Positions 36,541 to 47,204 of a DNA stretch of 64,000 bases are shown piece after piece. The stretch is taken from assembly GCF_027474405.1 (NCBI RefSeq), contig NZ_CP114871.1, positions 2,985,001 to 3,049,000 of the forward strand, given 5' to 3'. The DNA is from Caulobacter sp. NIBR2454. GTDB taxonomy: Bacteria > Pseudomonadota > Alphaproteobacteria > Caulobacterales > Caulobacteraceae. Every line of letters begins with the position of its first letter. The first letter of the stretch is position 1. Both the position numbers and the translations under genes were made by a program. The notes beneath the pieces are model-generated. The model was not told the origin of the DNA. It was given only the letters and a program-made list of their open reading frames with translations, and searched no databases.

Positions 36541-37167
36541 ATGCGTTTTCTCGACCGACGCGTTCTCGTCGCTGGCGCTCTCGCCCTCACCGTCGCCGCC
36601 TGCTCCAAGGGCGGGACAGGCGGATCGGCCGTCACGGCCGAGGACATGACCATGGGCTCGGCCGACGCCAAGATCACCCTGGTCGAGTACGCCTCCGCCA
36701 GCTGCAGCCACTGCGCCGCCTGGGCCGAGAACGTCCTGCCCGAGTTCAAGAAGAAGTACGTGGACACCGGCGAGGTGCGCTACGTGATGCGCGAGTTCCT
36801 TACCCCGCCGGTCGAGGTGGCCGCCGCTGGCTTCCTGACCGCGCGCTGCGCCGGCAAGGACAAGTACTTCACCGTCCTGGACGCCGTGTACAAGGGCCAG
36901 GAGGAGATGTTCTCCACCGGCGACTTCCGCGGCGTGCTGCTGCGCATCGCCCAGTCGGCCGGCATGACCGAAGCCCAGTTCGACGCCTGCGTCTCCGACG
37001 AAAAGGCGCTGAAGGACCTCAACGACCGGGTCGAGAAGTACAGCCGCGACGCCAAGATCACGAGCACGCCGAGCTTCGTCCTGAACGGCAAGCTGATCGG
37101 CGAGGGCGAGCTGCCGCTCGAAAAGCTCGACACCGAGATCGCCGCCGCCAAGGCCGCGCTTAAGTAA
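36541..37167 (+). CDS. DsbA-like thiol-disulfide protein, predicted lipoprotein
   Basis: A 208-residue thioredoxin-fold protein of the DsbA/BdbD type. MRFLDRRVLVAGALALTVAACSKGG has a lipobox (TVAAC), so the mature protein probably starts at a lipidated Cys21. The active site CSHC lies in SASCSHCAAW (about 57-60), with a cis-Pro loop STPSFVLNG near the end. It is likely a periplasmic oxidoreductase or isomerase. It sits just before a paralogue with about 50 percent similarity by eye, then smc. Confidence 0.9.
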   Translation: MRFLDRRVLVAGALALTVAACSKGGTGGSAVTAEDMTMGSADAKITLVEYASASCSHCAAWAENVLPEFKKKYVDTGEVRYVMREFLTPPVEVAAAGFLTARCAGKDKYFTVLDAVYKGQEEMFSTGDFRGVLLRIAQSAGMTEAQFDACVSDEKALKDLNDRVEKYSRDAKITSTPSFVLNGKLIGEGELPLEKLDTEIAAAKAALK

Positions 37168-37176
37168 GGATTGATC

Positions 37177-37806
37177 GTGACCCTGTCCCGCCAGAGCCTT
37201 CGTCCCGACCGCCGCAGCCTGCTGCTGGCCGGTTCGGCGTTCGCCCTGGCGGGCGTCACGCCCGCCGTCGCCGCCCCCGTGGTGCGAGCCGACGACATGG
37301 TCCTGGGAAACCCCAAGGCCAAGGTCACGGTGGTGGAGTACGCCTCGGCCAGTTGCCCGCACTGCGCACACTTCGCCAACGAGGACTTTCCGCAGTTCAA
37401 GAAGGCCTACATCGACACCGGCAAGGTGCGCTTCGTCCTGCGCGAACTGCTGACCCCGCCGCAGAACTTCGCGGCGCTCGGGTTCCTGACGGCGCGGTGC
37501 GCCGGGCGCGACAAGTATTTCGACGTGCTGGCGGCGGTCTTCCGCGATCAGGCGGAGATCTACCGCACGAGCGATCTGCGCGGCGGCCTGCTGAAGATCG
37601 CCCAAGGCGCGGGGCTCACCGAGACCCAGCTTAACGCCTGCATCAATCAGAACGCCCTGGACGCCATGCAGACCCGCATCAATGCGGACGCGACGGCCGA
37701 CGGCGTCGACCAGTCACCGACCTTCTTCGTCAACGGCGTCAAGCTGGGCGGCACGGTGGACTTCACGGCGCTCAAGGCCGCGGTCGACAAGGCCCTGAAG
37801 GGCTAG
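37177..37806 (+). CDS. DsbA-like thiol-disulfide protein, predicted Tat substrate
   Basis: A 209-residue paralogue of the preceding gene product, with active site CPHC ([10 protein letters not shown]) and the cis-Pro loop QSPTFFVNG. Its leader, [25 protein letters not shown], carries a twin-arginine motif instead of a lipobox, so it is probably a soluble periplasmic protein. I chose the GTG at 37177 because TAAGGA lies seven bases upstream; a TTG two codons earlier is possible. It is separated from smc by 11 bases, so all three genes may share a transcript. Confidence 0.88.
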   Translation: MTLSRQSLRPDRRSLLLAGSAFALAGVTPAVAAPVVRADDMVLGNPKAKVTVVEYASASCPHCAHFANEDFPQFKKAYIDTGKVRFVLRELLTPPQNFAALGFLTARCAGRDKYFDVLAAVFRDQAEIYRTSDLRGGLLKIAQGAGLTETQLNACINQNALDAMQTRINADATADGVDQSPTFFVNGVKLGGTVDFTALKAAVDKALKG

Positions 37807-37817
37807 GAGAGCAGCCG

Positions 37818-40800
37818 GTGCAATTTCAGCGCCTGCGTCTCTCGGGATTCAAATCCTTCGTCGAACCCACCGAGTTCCGCATCGAGCCGGGCCTGACCGG
37901 GATCGTCGGACCGAACGGCTGCGGCAAGTCCAACCTGCTGGAAGCCCTGCGCTGGGTCATGGGCGCCAACTCGGCCAAGGCCATGCGGGCCGGCGGCATG
38001 GACGACGTGATCTTCGCCGGTTCGGGCAACCGGCCCGGCCGCAACCACGCCGAAGTCACCCTGACCATCGACAACGCCGACCGCACGGCGCCGGCCAGCT
38101 TCAACGACACACCGGTTCTGGAAGTGGTCCGCCGCATCGATCGCGGCGCCGGCTCGACCTACAAGATCAACGGCCGCGAGGTGCGGGCGCGTGATGTGCA
38201 GTTGCTGTTCGCCGACGCCTCCACCGGGGCCAACTCCCCCGCCCTGGTCCGCCAGGGTCAGATCAGCGAACTGATCGGGGCCAAGCCGCAGAACCGCCGC
38301 CGCATCTTGGAAGAGGCCGGCGGCGTTTCGGGTCTGCACACCCGTCGGCACGAGGCCGAGCTGCGCCTGCGCGCGGCGGAGACCAATCTGGACCGCCTGG
38401 ACGACGTGGCGCGAGAGCTGGAGACCAACCTCAACCGCCTGCGCCGCGAAGCCCGCCAAGCCGAGAAGTACAAGCGCCTGTCGGCCGAGATCAGGGCCGT
38501 ACAGGGCGCGGTGCTGTTCGCCCGCTGGACCGATGCGCGCGACATCCTCACCCGCACCGAGGCCGAAGCCTCCCAGGCCGCCGGCGAGGCCGAGCGCACC
38601 GCCCGCGAAGTGGCCGTCGCCAGCGCCGAGGCGATCAAGGCGGAGGAGGCTATCGCGCCCCTTCGTGAGGAAGAAATCATCGCCGCCGCCGTGCTCGGCA
38701 AGCTGGCCATCGAGAAGGACCGCATCGACCGCGAGCTGGAGGCGGCCGCCGCCGAGGTGGCCCGCCTGAACGCGGACCTTGCCCGCATCGACGCCGACGA
38801 GGCGCGCGAGGCCCAGGTTCGCGACGACGCCGCCGGGGCGTTGGATCGCCTGGGCGCCGAACTGGCACAGATCGAATCCGAGATCGCCGCCGCTCCACAT
38901 CGCGGACCGGAACTTCAGGCCGCTGCAACCCAGGCCGAGGAGGCCCGCGCAGCCGCTGACGCCCAGGTCGAGACCCTAGCTACCCGCCTCGCCGCCGAGG
39001 AGGCCGGCCGCCGCGCCGCCGCCGCCCGCGTCGAGGAGGCCCGCACCCGCCTGTCGCGCACTGTCCGCGCCTTGGATCAGGCCAAGTCCGAACGCACGGC
39101 CTTGGGCCCGGAAGTCGATCCGCAGCTGGCCGAGGCCAAGGGCAAGTTCGAAGCGGCCCTCGATGTGCTGAAAAAGGCCCGCTCCGCCCTGGAGATCGCC
39201 GAGGCCGAACGCGCCGAGGCGGCCAACAGCGAAGCCGCCGCCCGCGACGCGACCCGCAAGCTGGAAGACCAGCTGGGCCGGCTGAAGACCGAGGCGCGGG
39301 GCCTGGTCCAATTGCTCGTCCCCACGGGCAAGAGCGGGTTCTCGCCGGCCCTGGATTCGGTCTCCCCCGACCGGGGCTATGAGGCCGCGCTCGCCGCCGC
39401 TCTTGGCGACGATCTTCAGGCGGCGCTGGACGAACGGGCGCCGTCCTATTGGGGCGGACGTGAGGTGACGACGCCGACCTGGCCGGCAGGCGCGACGCCG
39501 CTCGGTCCGCTGGTCAAGGCGCCGGGCGCGCTGTCGGCGCGTCTAGCCTTCACCGCCCTCGTAGATCGGGCGGACGGCGACCGATTGCAGAAGCTGCTGC
39601 CCACCGGCGGACGCCTGGTGTCCCGCGAAGGCGATCTGTGGCGGTGGGACGGCTTCACCGCACGCGCCGAGGCGCCCAAGCCGGCCGCCATCCGCCTGGA
39701 GCAGAAGACCCGCCTGGCCGAGGTCGAGACCGAGATCGAACGTCGCGCCCCCGAGGCCGCCGCCGCCGAGGAAGCTCACAAGACCAGCGCAATCCGTCTG
39801 CGCGCCGCCGAGGATGTCCTGCGCGAGGCCCGCAAGGCGCCGCAGGAGGCCGAACGCGCCCTGGGCTCGTTCCGCGACACCGTCGAACGCCTGGAGCGCG
39901 AGGCCGCCCGCCGCGACGCCCGCGCCCAGTCCCTGGACGAGACCATCGCCCGCTTCGACGCCGAGCGGGTCGAGGCCGAAAACCAACTCGCCGCCGTCGA
40001 GGCCGAGGCCGCCGGAACCCAGGGCGGCGAGGACCTCGCCCCGCAGCTCGCCGCCGCCCGTCAGGCCGCCGCCGCCGCGCGCGAAGCCTCGGCCGCCGCC
40101 CGCGCCGAGATCGACCGCGAAGTGCGCGAACACCAAGGCCGCGCCCGCCGTCAGGAAAGCCTGGCGCGCGAGATCGCCGACTGGACCCGCCGCGCCGCCG
40201 CCGCCGACAGCCGCCTGGAGATTCTGGCCAAGGACCGCGACACGGCCGCCGCCGCCCTGGCCGTCGCCAAGGACGCGCCCGAACAGGTCGAGGTCCGCCG
40301 CAACAAGCTGTTGGAGGATTTCGCCCAGGCCGAGGCCCGCCGCGCCAAGTCCTCCGACGCCCTTGCCCAGGGCGACGCCGCCCGTCAGGCCGCCGACCGA
40401 GCGCTGCGCGCCGCGGAGGCGGCGGCCGCCGACGCCCGGGAAGCCCGCGCCAGCCTGTCCGCCCGCCTGGACGCCGCACGCGACCGGTTTGGCGAGATCG
40501 CCGGCCAGATTCGCGAAGCCGCTCATGTCGAGCCCGAGGAACTGGGCCGCCAGATCGCCAGCGAGGCCATCGCCGTACCCACCGGCGCGGCGGGGGTCGA
40601 GGCCCACCTGTTCAACCTGGAGCGCGAACGAGACGCCATCGGCGCGGTGAACCTGCGGGCCGAGGAGGAGGCCGCCGAGTCCGGCGCGCGCCTGGAGGCC
40701 ATGCGCACCGAACGCGCCGACCTGTCCGGCGCCGTGGCCCGCCTGCGCCAGGGGATCGAGGAGCTGAACGCCGAGGGTCGGGAGCGCCTGCTGGCCGCCT

Positions 40801-41258
40801 TCGACGTGATCAACGGCCACTTCCAGGCCCTGTTCACCGCCCTGTTCGGCGGCGGCCAGGCGGAGCTTCGCCTGATCGAGAGCGATGATCCGCTGGAGGC
40901 CGGACTGGAGATCTACGCCTGCCCGCCCGGCAAGCGCATGGCGTCCATGAGCCTGATGAGCGGCGGCGAACAGGCCCTGACCGCCAGCGCCCTGATCTTC
41001 GGCGTCTTCCTGGCCAATCCCGCGCCCATCTGCGTGCTGGACGAAGTAGACGCCCCGCTCGATGACGCCAATGTCGAGCGCTACTGCAACATGCTGGACG
41101 AGATGCGCCGCCGCACCCAGACGCGCTTTGTCGCCATCACCCACAACCCCGTCACCATGAGCCGTATGGATCGCCTGTTCGGCGTCACCATGGGCGAGCG
41201 GGGCGTGTCGCAGCTGGTCAGCGTCGACCTCAAGCAGGCCGAGGCCCTGGTCGCCTAA
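37818..41258 (+). CDS. smc: Chromosome segregation protein SMC
   Basis: A 1146-residue SMC ATPase that organises chromosomes with ScpA and ScpB (not in the window). The Walker [10 protein letters not shown] is at 31-39. Ala/Glu/Arg-rich coiled coils run from about 165 to 480 and 630 to 960, with a hinge domain between (about 490-620). The ABC signature LMSGGEQ is near 1045 and Walker [13 protein letters not shown] near 1072. The start is GTG. The coils are unusually Ala-rich, as expected at high GC. It ends about 17 bases before a membrane-protein gene. Confidence 0.97.
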   Translation: MQFQRLRLSGFKSFVEPTEFRIEPGLTGIVGPNGCGKSNLLEALRWVMGANSAKAMRAGGMDDVIFAGSGNRPGRNHAEVTLTIDNADRTAPASFNDTPVLEVVRRIDRGAGSTYKINGREVRARDVQLLFADASTGANSPALVRQGQISELIGAKPQNRRRILEEAGGVSGLHTRRHEAELRLRAAETNLDRLDDVARELETNLNRLRREARQAEKYKRLSAEIRAVQGAVLFARWTDARDILTRTEAEASQAAGEAERTAREVAVASAEAIKAEEAIAPLREEEIIAAAVLGKLAIEKDRIDRELEAAAAEVARLNADLARIDADEAREAQVRDDAAGALDRLGAELAQIESEIAAAPHRGPELQAAATQAEEARAAADAQVETLATRLAAEEAGRRAAAARVEEARTRLSRTVRALDQAKSERTALGPEVDPQLAEAKGKFEAALDVLKKARSALEIAEAERAEAANSEAAARDATRKLEDQLGRLKTEARGLVQLLVPTGKSGFSPALDSVSPDRGYEAALAAALGDDLQAALDERAPSYWGGREVTTPTWPAGATPLGPLVKAPGALSARLAFTALVDRADGDRLQKLLPTGGRLVSREGDLWRWDGFTARAEAPKPAAIRLEQKTRLAEVETEIERRAPEAAAAEEAHKTSAIRLRAAEDVLREARKAPQEAERALGSFRDTVERLEREAARRDARAQSLDETIARFDAERVEAENQLAAVEAEAAGTQGGEDLAPQLAAARQAAAAAREASAAARAEIDREVREHQGRARRQESLAREIADWTRRAAAADSRLEILAKDRDTAAAALAVAKDAPEQVEVRRNKLLEDFAQAEARRAKSSDALAQGDAARQAADRALRAAEAAAADAREARASLSARLDAARDRFGEIAGQIREAAHVEPEELGRQIASEAIAVPTGAAGVEAHLFNLERERDAIGAVNLRAEEEAAESGARLEAMRTERADLSGAVARLRQGIEELNAEGRERLLAAFDVINGHFQALFTALFGGGQAELRLIESDDPLEAGLEIYACPPGKRMASMSLMSGGEQALTASALIFGVFLANPAPICVLDEVDAPLDDANVERYCNMLDEMRRRTQTRFVAITHNPVTMSRMDRLFGVTMGERGVSQLVSVDLKQAEALVA

Positions 41259-41275
41259 CAAAGGGACAGAGTCCC

Positions 41276-41914
41276 ATGCTTCGATATGATCGCCGCACCC
41301 GTCGCCTAGCCGCCATTCTGGCCGGGGCCGCGGGGTTCGTGGACGCCATGGGCTTCATCGCCATGAACGGCTTCTTCGTGTCGTTCATGAGCGGCAACTC
41401 CACCCGTCTGGGGGTAGGCCTCACATCGAACTGGACCTGGGCGGCGGTGGCGGGCGGACTGATCGGCGCCTTCTTGGCGGGTGTGGTCGCCGGCTCCGTC
41501 GCCGGGCGCCTGGCGAGACCGGATCGGCGCCGGGTTTACGTCCTCTGCCTCGTCAGCCTGCTGCTGTTGGCCGCGCCCGTCGCCAGCAGTATTGGCTGGA
41601 GCACTGTCGCGCTCGCCCTGATGGCCGCCGCCATGGGCGCGGAGAACGCCGTGTTCGAGCGCGATGGCGAGGTGGCCATAGGTCTGACCTACATGACCGG
41701 CACCCTGGTCAAGTTGGGCCAAAGGCTTGCTGATGGGATGATGGGCGGGGATGTCAGGGCCGCCGCGCCCTATCTGGTGCATTGGCTTGGCCTCGTGGGC
41801 GGCGCGGTCGCGGGAGCGGCTCTCTATCCGCATCTAGGATTGCGCGGCGTCTGGCTGGCCGCCGTTGTGGTCCTCGCCTGCGCGATCTGGGACGCTCTAT
41901 CAGAGCGGGCCTGA
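41276..41914 (+). CDS. DUF1275/YoaK-family membrane protein
   Basis: A 212-residue inner-membrane protein with about six transmembrane helices. AGAAGFVDAMGFIAMNGFFVSFMSGNSTRLG at the N-terminal side (conserved GFVDA and MSGN) and LTYMTGTLVKLGQRLA are diagnostic for the YoaK/DUF1275 family. Function is not established. It follows smc closely, but a shared role is not implied. Confidence 0.88.
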   Translation: MLRYDRRTRRLAAILAGAAGFVDAMGFIAMNGFFVSFMSGNSTRLGVGLTSNWTWAAVAGGLIGAFLAGVVAGSVAGRLARPDRRRVYVLCLVSLLLLAAPVASSIGWSTVALALMAAAMGAENAVFERDGEVAIGLTYMTGTLVKLGQRLADGMMGGDVRAAAPYLVHWLGLVGGAVAGAALYPHLGLRGVWLAAVVVLACAIWDALSERA

Positions 41915-41990
41915 GGCGAACCTGTACGCGACTTAACTAGGAGTACGGAACCGCGTCATCTAGCGAAGATGAAAGACTTCGGAGGCCGCC

Positions 41991-42464
41991 ATGCTGCATA
42001 TGATCCTCGCCGCCGCCGCCGCCGGCGTCATTCCCACCGGGTCCGAGCTGAAAGAAACGCTGACCAAGCGCGACGCCGAGTTCTTCGAGTTGTTCTTTCA
42101 GGGCTGCGACGCGCCGCGTTTGCGGACCATGGTCACCGACGACTTCGAGTTCTTCCACGACAAGGATGGACTGATCGCGACCTCGGGCGACCAGTTCGTC
42201 GCCGACTACGCCAAGGGCTGCGTTGAAAAGCAGAAGCCCGACGCCTGGAATTCGCGTCGCGAACTGACCCCCGGAACGATGAAGGTCTGGCCCGCCGGCG
42301 GCTACGGCGCCTTCGAGCAAGGCGACCACGTCTTCTACGAGCGCAAGGGCAAAGGCCCCTATAAGCTGGTCGGCAAGGCCTCCTTCACCCAGGTCTGGAA
42401 GCTGGAGGACGGCGTCTGGAAGCTGGCTCGGGTGCTCAGCTACGCGCACGCCCCGGCGGACTAG
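41991..42464 (+). CDS. NTF2-like (DUF4440) protein
   Basis: A 157-residue protein. After a short hydrophobic start (MLHMILAAAAAGVIPTG, possibly a signal peptide) it has the cone-fold pattern of SnoaL/DUF4440 proteins: a first helix LTKRDAEFFELFFQGC, then LRTMVTDDFEFFHDKDG, and late strands FTQVWKLEDGVWKLARVLSY. These proteins range from enzymes to binding domains, so no reaction is assigned. GGAGG lies six bases before the ATG. Confidence 0.75.
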   Translation: MLHMILAAAAAGVIPTGSELKETLTKRDAEFFELFFQGCDAPRLRTMVTDDFEFFHDKDGLIATSGDQFVADYAKGCVEKQKPDAWNSRRELTPGTMKVWPAGGYGAFEQGDHVFYERKGKGPYKLVGKASFTQVWKLEDGVWKLARVLSYAHAPAD

Positions 42465-42526
42465 CTCAAGCTTTGACGTGACGGCGACACATCCGGCGCC
42501 CTAGGGTTGCATCCACAGGAGGCCCC

Positions 42527-43516
42527 ATGTCCGCGTACATCGTTCCGATCGTCTTCCTCTTCCTCGCGGCCGTGGTGCTGTTCGCGGTGGTCAAGATCGT
42601 GCCGCAGGGCCGCGAGTTCACGGTGGAGCGGTTCGGCCGCTACACCCGCACCCTCAAGCCGGGCATCAACATCCTCACCCCGTTCATCGAAGGCGTCGGC
42701 CGCCGCATGAACATGATGGAGCAGGTGCTGGACGTCCCGACCCAGGAGGTCATCACCAAGGACAACGTGTCGGTGAAGGTGGACGGCATTATCTTCATCC
42801 AGGTGATGGACGCGGCCGCGGCCGCCTATCGGGTCGACAACCTCAGCTACGCCATCACCCAGCTGGCCATGACCAACCTGCGCACCGTGGTCGGCTCCAT
42901 GGAACTGGACGAGGTGCTGAGCCAGCGCGACCAGATCAACTCGCGCCTGCTGGCCACCATCGACCACGCCACCAGCCCCTGGGGCGTGAAGGCCACGCGG
43001 ATCGAGATCAAGGACCTGACCCCGCCGCCGGACATCACCAACGCCATGGCCCGCGTGATGAAGGCCGAGCGCGAGCGCCGCGCGGTGATCACCGAGGCCG
43101 ACGGCGAACGCCAGGCCCAGATCGCCCGCGCCGAGGGCTCCAAGCAGGCCGCGATCCTGGAATCCGAAGGCCGCAAGGAGGCGACCTTCCGCGACGCCGA
43201 GGCTCGCGAGCGCGAAGCCGAGGCCGAAGCCAAGGCCACCGCCATGGTGTCCGAGGCCATCGCCCGCGGCGACGTGAACGCCATCAACTACTTCGTGGCC
43301 CAGCGCTATGTGGAGGCCTTCGCCAAGCTGGCCGAAAGCCCGCAGCAGAAGACGGTCATCGTCCCGGCGGACATGGCCTCGCTGGTGGGCACCATCGCCG
43401 GCATCGGCGAGCTGGTGAACTCGGCCAAGGCGACCAATTCCTCGGCCCCGCCGCCTGCGCCGACCACCACGACCACACGGCGCGGCGGTTCGGCCGTGCC
43501 GCGCACCGGAGGCTGA
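42527..43516 (+). CDS. SPFH/band 7 protein, QmcA/paraslipin type
   Basis: A 329-residue membrane-anchored protein. One N-terminal helix (about 4-22) precedes a band 7 domain (FTVERFGRYTRTLKPGINILTPFIEG onward), then a charged Ala/Glu-rich coil (AEREREAEAEAKATAM region near 220-250). Such proteins oligomerise into rings and organise membrane microdomains, often with an NfeD partner as here. AGGAGG precedes the ATG. nfeD follows after four bases. Confidence 0.92.
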   Translation: MSAYIVPIVFLFLAAVVLFAVVKIVPQGREFTVERFGRYTRTLKPGINILTPFIEGVGRRMNMMEQVLDVPTQEVITKDNVSVKVDGIIFIQVMDAAAAAYRVDNLSYAITQLAMTNLRTVVGSMELDEVLSQRDQINSRLLATIDHATSPWGVKATRIEIKDLTPPPDITNAMARVMKAERERRAVITEADGERQAQIARAEGSKQAAILESEGRKEATFRDAEAREREAEAEAKATAMVSEAIARGDVNAINYFVAQRYVEAFAKLAESPQQKTVIVPADMASLVGTIAGIGELVNSAKATNSSAPPPAPTTTTTRRGGSAVPRTGG

Positions 43517-43520
43517 GGCC

Positions 43521-43979
43521 ATGCAGGCCCTGATCGCGCTCTACGCTACGCAGCCGCTTTGGGTCTGGCTGGCCATCGCCGCGCTATTGCTGGCGGCGGA
43601 AGTCTCCACCGGCAGCGGGTGGCTGCTGTGGCCCGCCGCCACGGCGGCGGTCATGGGCGTCGTCACCGTGATCTTCCCCCTGCCCGCTTCGGTGGCCCTG
43701 GGCCTGTTCGCTGTCCTGACACTAGCCGCCACCTTCGGCGCGCGCCGCATCCTGCCGCGCCGCGAGCTGGAGCCCGCGCCGGACATCAACGACCCGCTGC
43801 CCCGGCTGATCGGCCAGTCGGGTGAGACCGCCTCGGTCTTCGTCGGCGGCGAGGGCCGGGTGTACGTGGACGGCAAGGAGTGGGCGGCGAAGCTGACCGG
43901 CGCGACCACGCTGGAACGCGGCGCCAAGGTCGAGGTGCTGGAGGTGGACGGCTCGGTGCTGACGGTGAAGGCGGGCTAG
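43521..43979 (+). CDS. NfeD-like protein (short form)
   Basis: A 152-residue membrane protein with three to four transmembrane helices in the first 75 residues, then a soluble OB-fold domain ([30 protein letters not shown]), which is the NfeD C-terminal domain. It lacks the protease domain of long NfeD (ClpP-like). It is paired with the SPFH protein upstream as in most genomes. Its stop overlaps the convergent rnhA stop by four bases. Confidence 0.9.
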   Translation: MQALIALYATQPLWVWLAIAALLLAAEVSTGSGWLLWPAATAAVMGVVTVIFPLPASVALGLFAVLTLAATFGARRILPRRELEPAPDINDPLPRLIGQSGETASVFVGGEGRVYVDGKEWAAKLTGATTLERGAKVEVLEVDGSVLTVKAG

Positions 43980-44425
43980 CGGCCCGCCGCCAGCGTCTCC
44001 TTCAACCCCCGCCGCGCGAGCTCGTCGGCTTCTTCGTTGAACTCGTGGCCGGCATGGCCCTTCACCCAGCGCCAATCGACGTCGTGGCGCGCGCGGGCCA
44101 GGTCGAGGCGCTTCCACAGGTCCTCGTTCTTGACCGGGCTCTTGTCGGCGGTCTTCCAGCCTCGGGCCTTCCAGCCGTGGATCCACTGGGTGACGCCCTT
44201 CATCACATACTGGCTGTCGGTGTGCAGCTCGACCTTGCAGGGCTTGTTCAGGGCCTCAAGCGCCTGGATGGCGCCCATCAGCTCCATGCGGTTGTTGGTG
44301 GTGGCCAGTTCGCCGCCACACATGGTCTTACGCTTGTCGCCATACATCAGCACCGCGCCCCAGCCGCCGGGGCCCGGGTTTCCGCTGCAGGCCCCGTCCG
44401 TATAGATCAGGACCTTGGGGGTCAT
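43976..44425 (-). CDS. rnhA: Ribonuclease HI
   Basis: Degrades RNA in RNA-DNA hybrids. The 149-residue protein has the catalytic carboxylates in [16 protein letters not shown] (D10), [10 protein letters not shown] (E48), [10 protein letters not shown] (D70) and [11 protein letters not shown] (about D134), with a histidine in [11 protein letters not shown]. Its ATG overlaps the thrB stop, so the two form a unit. Together with rnhB at 30.1 kb the window carries both RNase H classes. Confidence 0.97.
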   Translation of the reverse strand: MTPKVLIYTDGACSGNPGPGGWGAVLMYGDKRKTMCGGELATTNNRMELMGAIQALEALNKPCKVELHTDSQYVMKGVTQWIHGWKARGWKTADKSPVKNEDLWKRLDLARARHDVDWRWVKGHAGHEFNEEADELARRGLKETLAAGR

Positions 44426-45381
44426 GCCCGCTCGCTGAACAGGTGCAGGCCCTCGCGGTGTACGGCCAGCTTGCGCTCGTACTCCATGGGGTCCTTGGGC
44501 CGCACCAGGGCGTCCTTCGGCGTCGCGTCCCAGTCATGCAGCCGGGTCAGGAAGAAGCGCATGGCCGCCCCATGGGCCAGCAGCGGCAAGGCGGCCTTCT
44601 CGGCCGGCGACAGGGGCCGCAGCGTCTCATAGCCGGCGATCATGGCGCGGGCGGCGGTGGCGTTGAACATGCCGTCCGCCTCGAAACACCAGGCGTTCAG
44701 GGTGACCGCGATGTCGTAGGCCAGGGCGTCGTCGCAGGCGAAATAGAAGTCGATCGCCCCAGCGAACTGGTCGCCGTGAAAGAACACGTTGTCGGGGAAG
44801 AAGTCGGCGTGGATCGCTCCAGTCGGCAGGCCGCGCGGCCAGGACAGGGCGAAGGACGCCAGGTCCTTCTCGATGGTGGCCGACAGGCCGGGCTTAAGCG
44901 CTTCGGCCTGCTTGCGCAGCGGGGCGAACACGGCGGCCCAGTGCGGCTGGCCCAGATCATTGCCCCGGCGGCCGGAGAAGCCCTCGGACGCCAGATGCAG
45001 GCGCGCCAGCCCTTCGCCCGCCGCGCGGCAATGGGCGACGCTGGGCTTGCGCACCGACAGACCGGGCAGGAACTCGACGATGGCGGCGGGCTTTGCGCGC
45101 AGGGTCTGCAGGTCGCGGCCCTTGCGGTCCTTCACCGGCGTCGCCGACGGGAAGCCCCGATCGGCCAGATGGCGCATCAGGCCCAGGAAGTAGGGCAGGT
45201 CATCGGCCTTCACCCGCTTTTCGAAGACGGTGAGGATGTAGCGTCCCCTTTCCGTCTCCAGCAGGAAATTGGAGTTCTCCACGCCCTCGGCGATGCCCTT
45301 GAAGGACACGGGCGCGCCCAGGTCATAGGCGGCGAGGAACGCCTCGAGCTCGGCGTCGGTGATGTCGGTATAGACGGCCAT
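44422..45381 (-). CDS. thrB: Homoserine kinase, ThrB APH-fold type
   Basis: Phosphorylates homoserine in threonine synthesis. The 319-residue protein belongs to the aminoglycoside-phosphotransferase-fold homoserine kinases of alphaproteobacteria, not the GHMP type. It begins [22 protein letters not shown], has [11 protein letters not shown] in the nucleotide loop region, HADFFPDN at 191-198 as catalytic loop, and a metal-binding aspartate in [10 protein letters not shown]. It is followed by rnhA with overlap, and ispH lies upstream after about 30 bases. Confidence 0.93.
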   Translation of the reverse strand: MAVYTDITDAELEAFLAAYDLGAPVSFKGIAEGVENSNFLLETERGRYILTVFEKRVKADDLPYFLGLMRHLADRGFPSATPVKDRKGRDLQTLRAKPAAIVEFLPGLSVRKPSVAHCRAAGEGLARLHLASEGFSGRRGNDLGQPHWAAVFAPLRKQAEALKPGLSATIEKDLASFALSWPRGLPTGAIHADFFPDNVFFHGDQFAGAIDFYFACDDALAYDIAVTLNAWCFEADGMFNATAARAMIAGYETLRPLSPAEKAALPLLAHGAAMRFFLTRLHDWDATPKDALVRPKDPMEYERKLAVHREGLHLFSERA

Positions 45382-45412
45382 GGGGAGGGATTGGGCGAGC
45401 CCGCCCCCGCGG

Positions 45413-46372
45413 TCAAGCGGTGAGGATGCGCGGCAGCTTGAAGGTCACCGTCTCGCGGGCCGGAGCAACCTCCTGAACGGTCACCTCATAACGCTCGGCC
45501 AGGGCGTCGATCACGCCCTGCACCAAGGCTTCGGGAGCCGAGGCGCCGGCGGTCAGGCCGACGCGGGTCGCGCCTTCCAGCCAGGCGAAATCCAGGCCCG
45601 ACACGTCGTCGATAAGCCGGGCGTCCTTGGCCCCGCCCTTCAAGGCCACCTCGACCAGCCGCACGGAATTGGACGAATTCTGGGAGCCGACCACCAGCAC
45701 CACGTCCGTCCCCTCGGCCAGGTGCTTGACGGCCTCCTGGCGGTTGGTGGTGGCGTAGCAGATGTCTTCCTTGTGCGGGGCCGCGATACCCGGAAAGCGG
45801 GCGCGCAAGGCCTCGATGATCTCGGTCGTGTCATCCACCGACAGGGTCGTCTGGGTGACGAAGGCGACGTTGGACGCATCCTTGGGCGTCCAGGTCGCCA
45901 CGTCATCGACAGTCTCGATCAGGGCGACCGTGCCTTCGGGCAGCTGGCCCATGGTGCCGATCACCTCGGGATGGCCGGCGTGGCCGATCAGGACGATCTC
46001 GCGGCCGGCGTCGAAGTGACGCTGCGCCTCCACATGCACCTTGGAAACCAAGGGGCAGGTGGCGTCCAGATACAGCATCCGCCGTTCCTTGGCGGCCTGC
46101 GGCACGGATTTGGGAACGCCGTGAGCCGAGAAGATCATCGGCCGGTCGGCCGGCGCCTCGTCGATCTCCTCGACAAAGATGGCGCCCATGGCCTTCAGGC
46201 GATCGACCACATGGCGGTTGTGGACGATCTCGTGGCGCACATAGACCGGCGCGCCGTACTTCTCGATGGCGCGCTCCACGATCTGGATGGCGCGGTCCAC
46301 CCCGGCGCAGAACCCGCGAGGACTGGCCAGCAGGACGGTGAGAGGCGGTCGGATGGGGGCGTGGGCGTTCAT
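45413..46372 (-). CDS. ispH: 4-hydroxy-3-methylbut-2-enyl diphosphate reductase
   Basis: Last step of the MEP isoprenoid pathway, producing isopentenyl and dimethylallyl diphosphate. The 319-residue protein has the three conserved cluster cysteines: [11 protein letters not shown] (C22), [12 protein letters not shown] (about C107) and [12 protein letters not shown] (about C205). [12 protein letters not shown] and the catalytic glutamate region are also present. It lies upstream of thrB-rnhA on the same strand, probably as one operon. Confidence 0.97.
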   Translation of the reverse strand: MNAHAPIRPPLTVLLASPRGFCAGVDRAIQIVERAIEKYGAPVYVRHEIVHNRHVVDRLKAMGAIFVEEIDEAPADRPMIFSAHGVPKSVPQAAKERRMLYLDATCPLVSKVHVEAQRHFDAGREIVLIGHAGHPEVIGTMGQLPEGTVALIETVDDVATWTPKDASNVAFVTQTTLSVDDTTEIIEALRARFPGIAAPHKEDICYATTNRQEAVKHLAEGTDVVLVVGSQNSSNSVRLVEVALKGGAKDARLIDDVSGLDFAWLEGATRVGLTAGASAPEALVQGVIDALAERYEVTVQEVAPARETVTFKLPRILTA

Positions 46373-46505
46373 TTCGGACCGGAACCTAAGCGTTCGGAAG
46401 CTGTCTCGCCAGCCACACGCGTTGCGACGTCACGCATATGCCTTTATCACGCGACATGACACAGGCGGGCTCATTCCGCCTATGCGCTAAATTTCCGGAC
46501 GATCC

Positions 46506-47204
46506 ATGCGCCGCATCGCCACCTCCGTTCTCTGCCTCGCTCTCGCGGCGAGCTTCGTTGGCTCTTCCGCCATGGCGCAGAACCGCCGCCAGGACGACGC
46601 CGGGCGTCGCCAGGAAGAAGAGGCCGCCGCCAAGAAGAAACGCAAGGAAGAGTGGGCGTCGCCCCGGGCTCCCCTGGCTTCGCTGAGGAACGCCGGCCCC
46701 TGCCCCTATGTGAAGGTGCTCTACGACGCCGGCCGCTACGCCGAGTTCGAGGCCGGCCGCGAGGCTATGAACGCCGTGGCCTATACCGGCGAGATCGAAG
46801 GCCTTTCGGCCGGTTGCCGCTATGAGGGCGCAGATCCCATCGAGATGCGCGTCGAGGTTCTGTTCAACCTCGGCCGCGGTCCCCAGGCTGAAGAGCGCCG
46901 CAAGACCTACCGCTACTGGGTGGCGGTGACGCGTCGGAACAACTCGGTCATCGCCAAGGAATATTTCGACCTGCCCGTCACCTTCCCGGCCGGCCAGGAC
47001 CGCGTGATGGTCACCGACCTGCTGGAAGGCATCGTCATCCCGCGCGCCGACGAAAAGACCAGCGGCTCGAACTTCGAGGTCCTGATCGGCTTCGACGTCA
47101 CCCCGCAGATGGCCGAGTTCAACCGCGACGGCAAACGCTTCCGCGTCAACGCCGGCCAGGCCACCGCCGCCGCCACGACGACGCCCAGCAACCAGAACCA
47201 ATGA
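46506..47204 (+). CDS. Hypothetical exported protein coupled to argS
   Basis: Encodes 232 residues; I do not recognise a characterised family. A signal peptide (1-24, ending SSAMAQ) is followed by a highly charged stretch ([24 protein letters not shown]) and a domain with two cysteines ([15 protein letters not shown] and LSAGCRYEG) that contains beta-rich segments such as [24 protein letters not shown]. The C-terminal tail is Ala/Thr-rich. Its TGA overlaps the argS ATG, so an envelope protein and a tRNA synthetase are translationally linked. Confidence 0.8.
   Translation: MRRIATSVLCLALAASFVGSSAMAQNRRQDDAGRRQEEEAAAKKKRKEEWASPRAPLASLRNAGPCPYVKVLYDAGRYAEFEAGREAMNAVAYTGEIEGLSAGCRYEGADPIEMRVEVLFNLGRGPQAEERRKTYRYWVAVTRRNNSVIAKEYFDLPVTFPAGQDRVMVTDLLEGIVIPRADEKTSGSNFEVLIGFDVTPQMAEFNRDGKRFRVNAGQATAAATTTPSNQNQ

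Noticed and set aside
37803..41261. Several long frames on both strands within smc (for example 39638-40888 plus and 39543-41261 minus)
   Set aside because: They are shadows of the smc coding region. None has a ribosome-binding site or domain, and composition is extreme (Arg/Pro or Ala/Gly).
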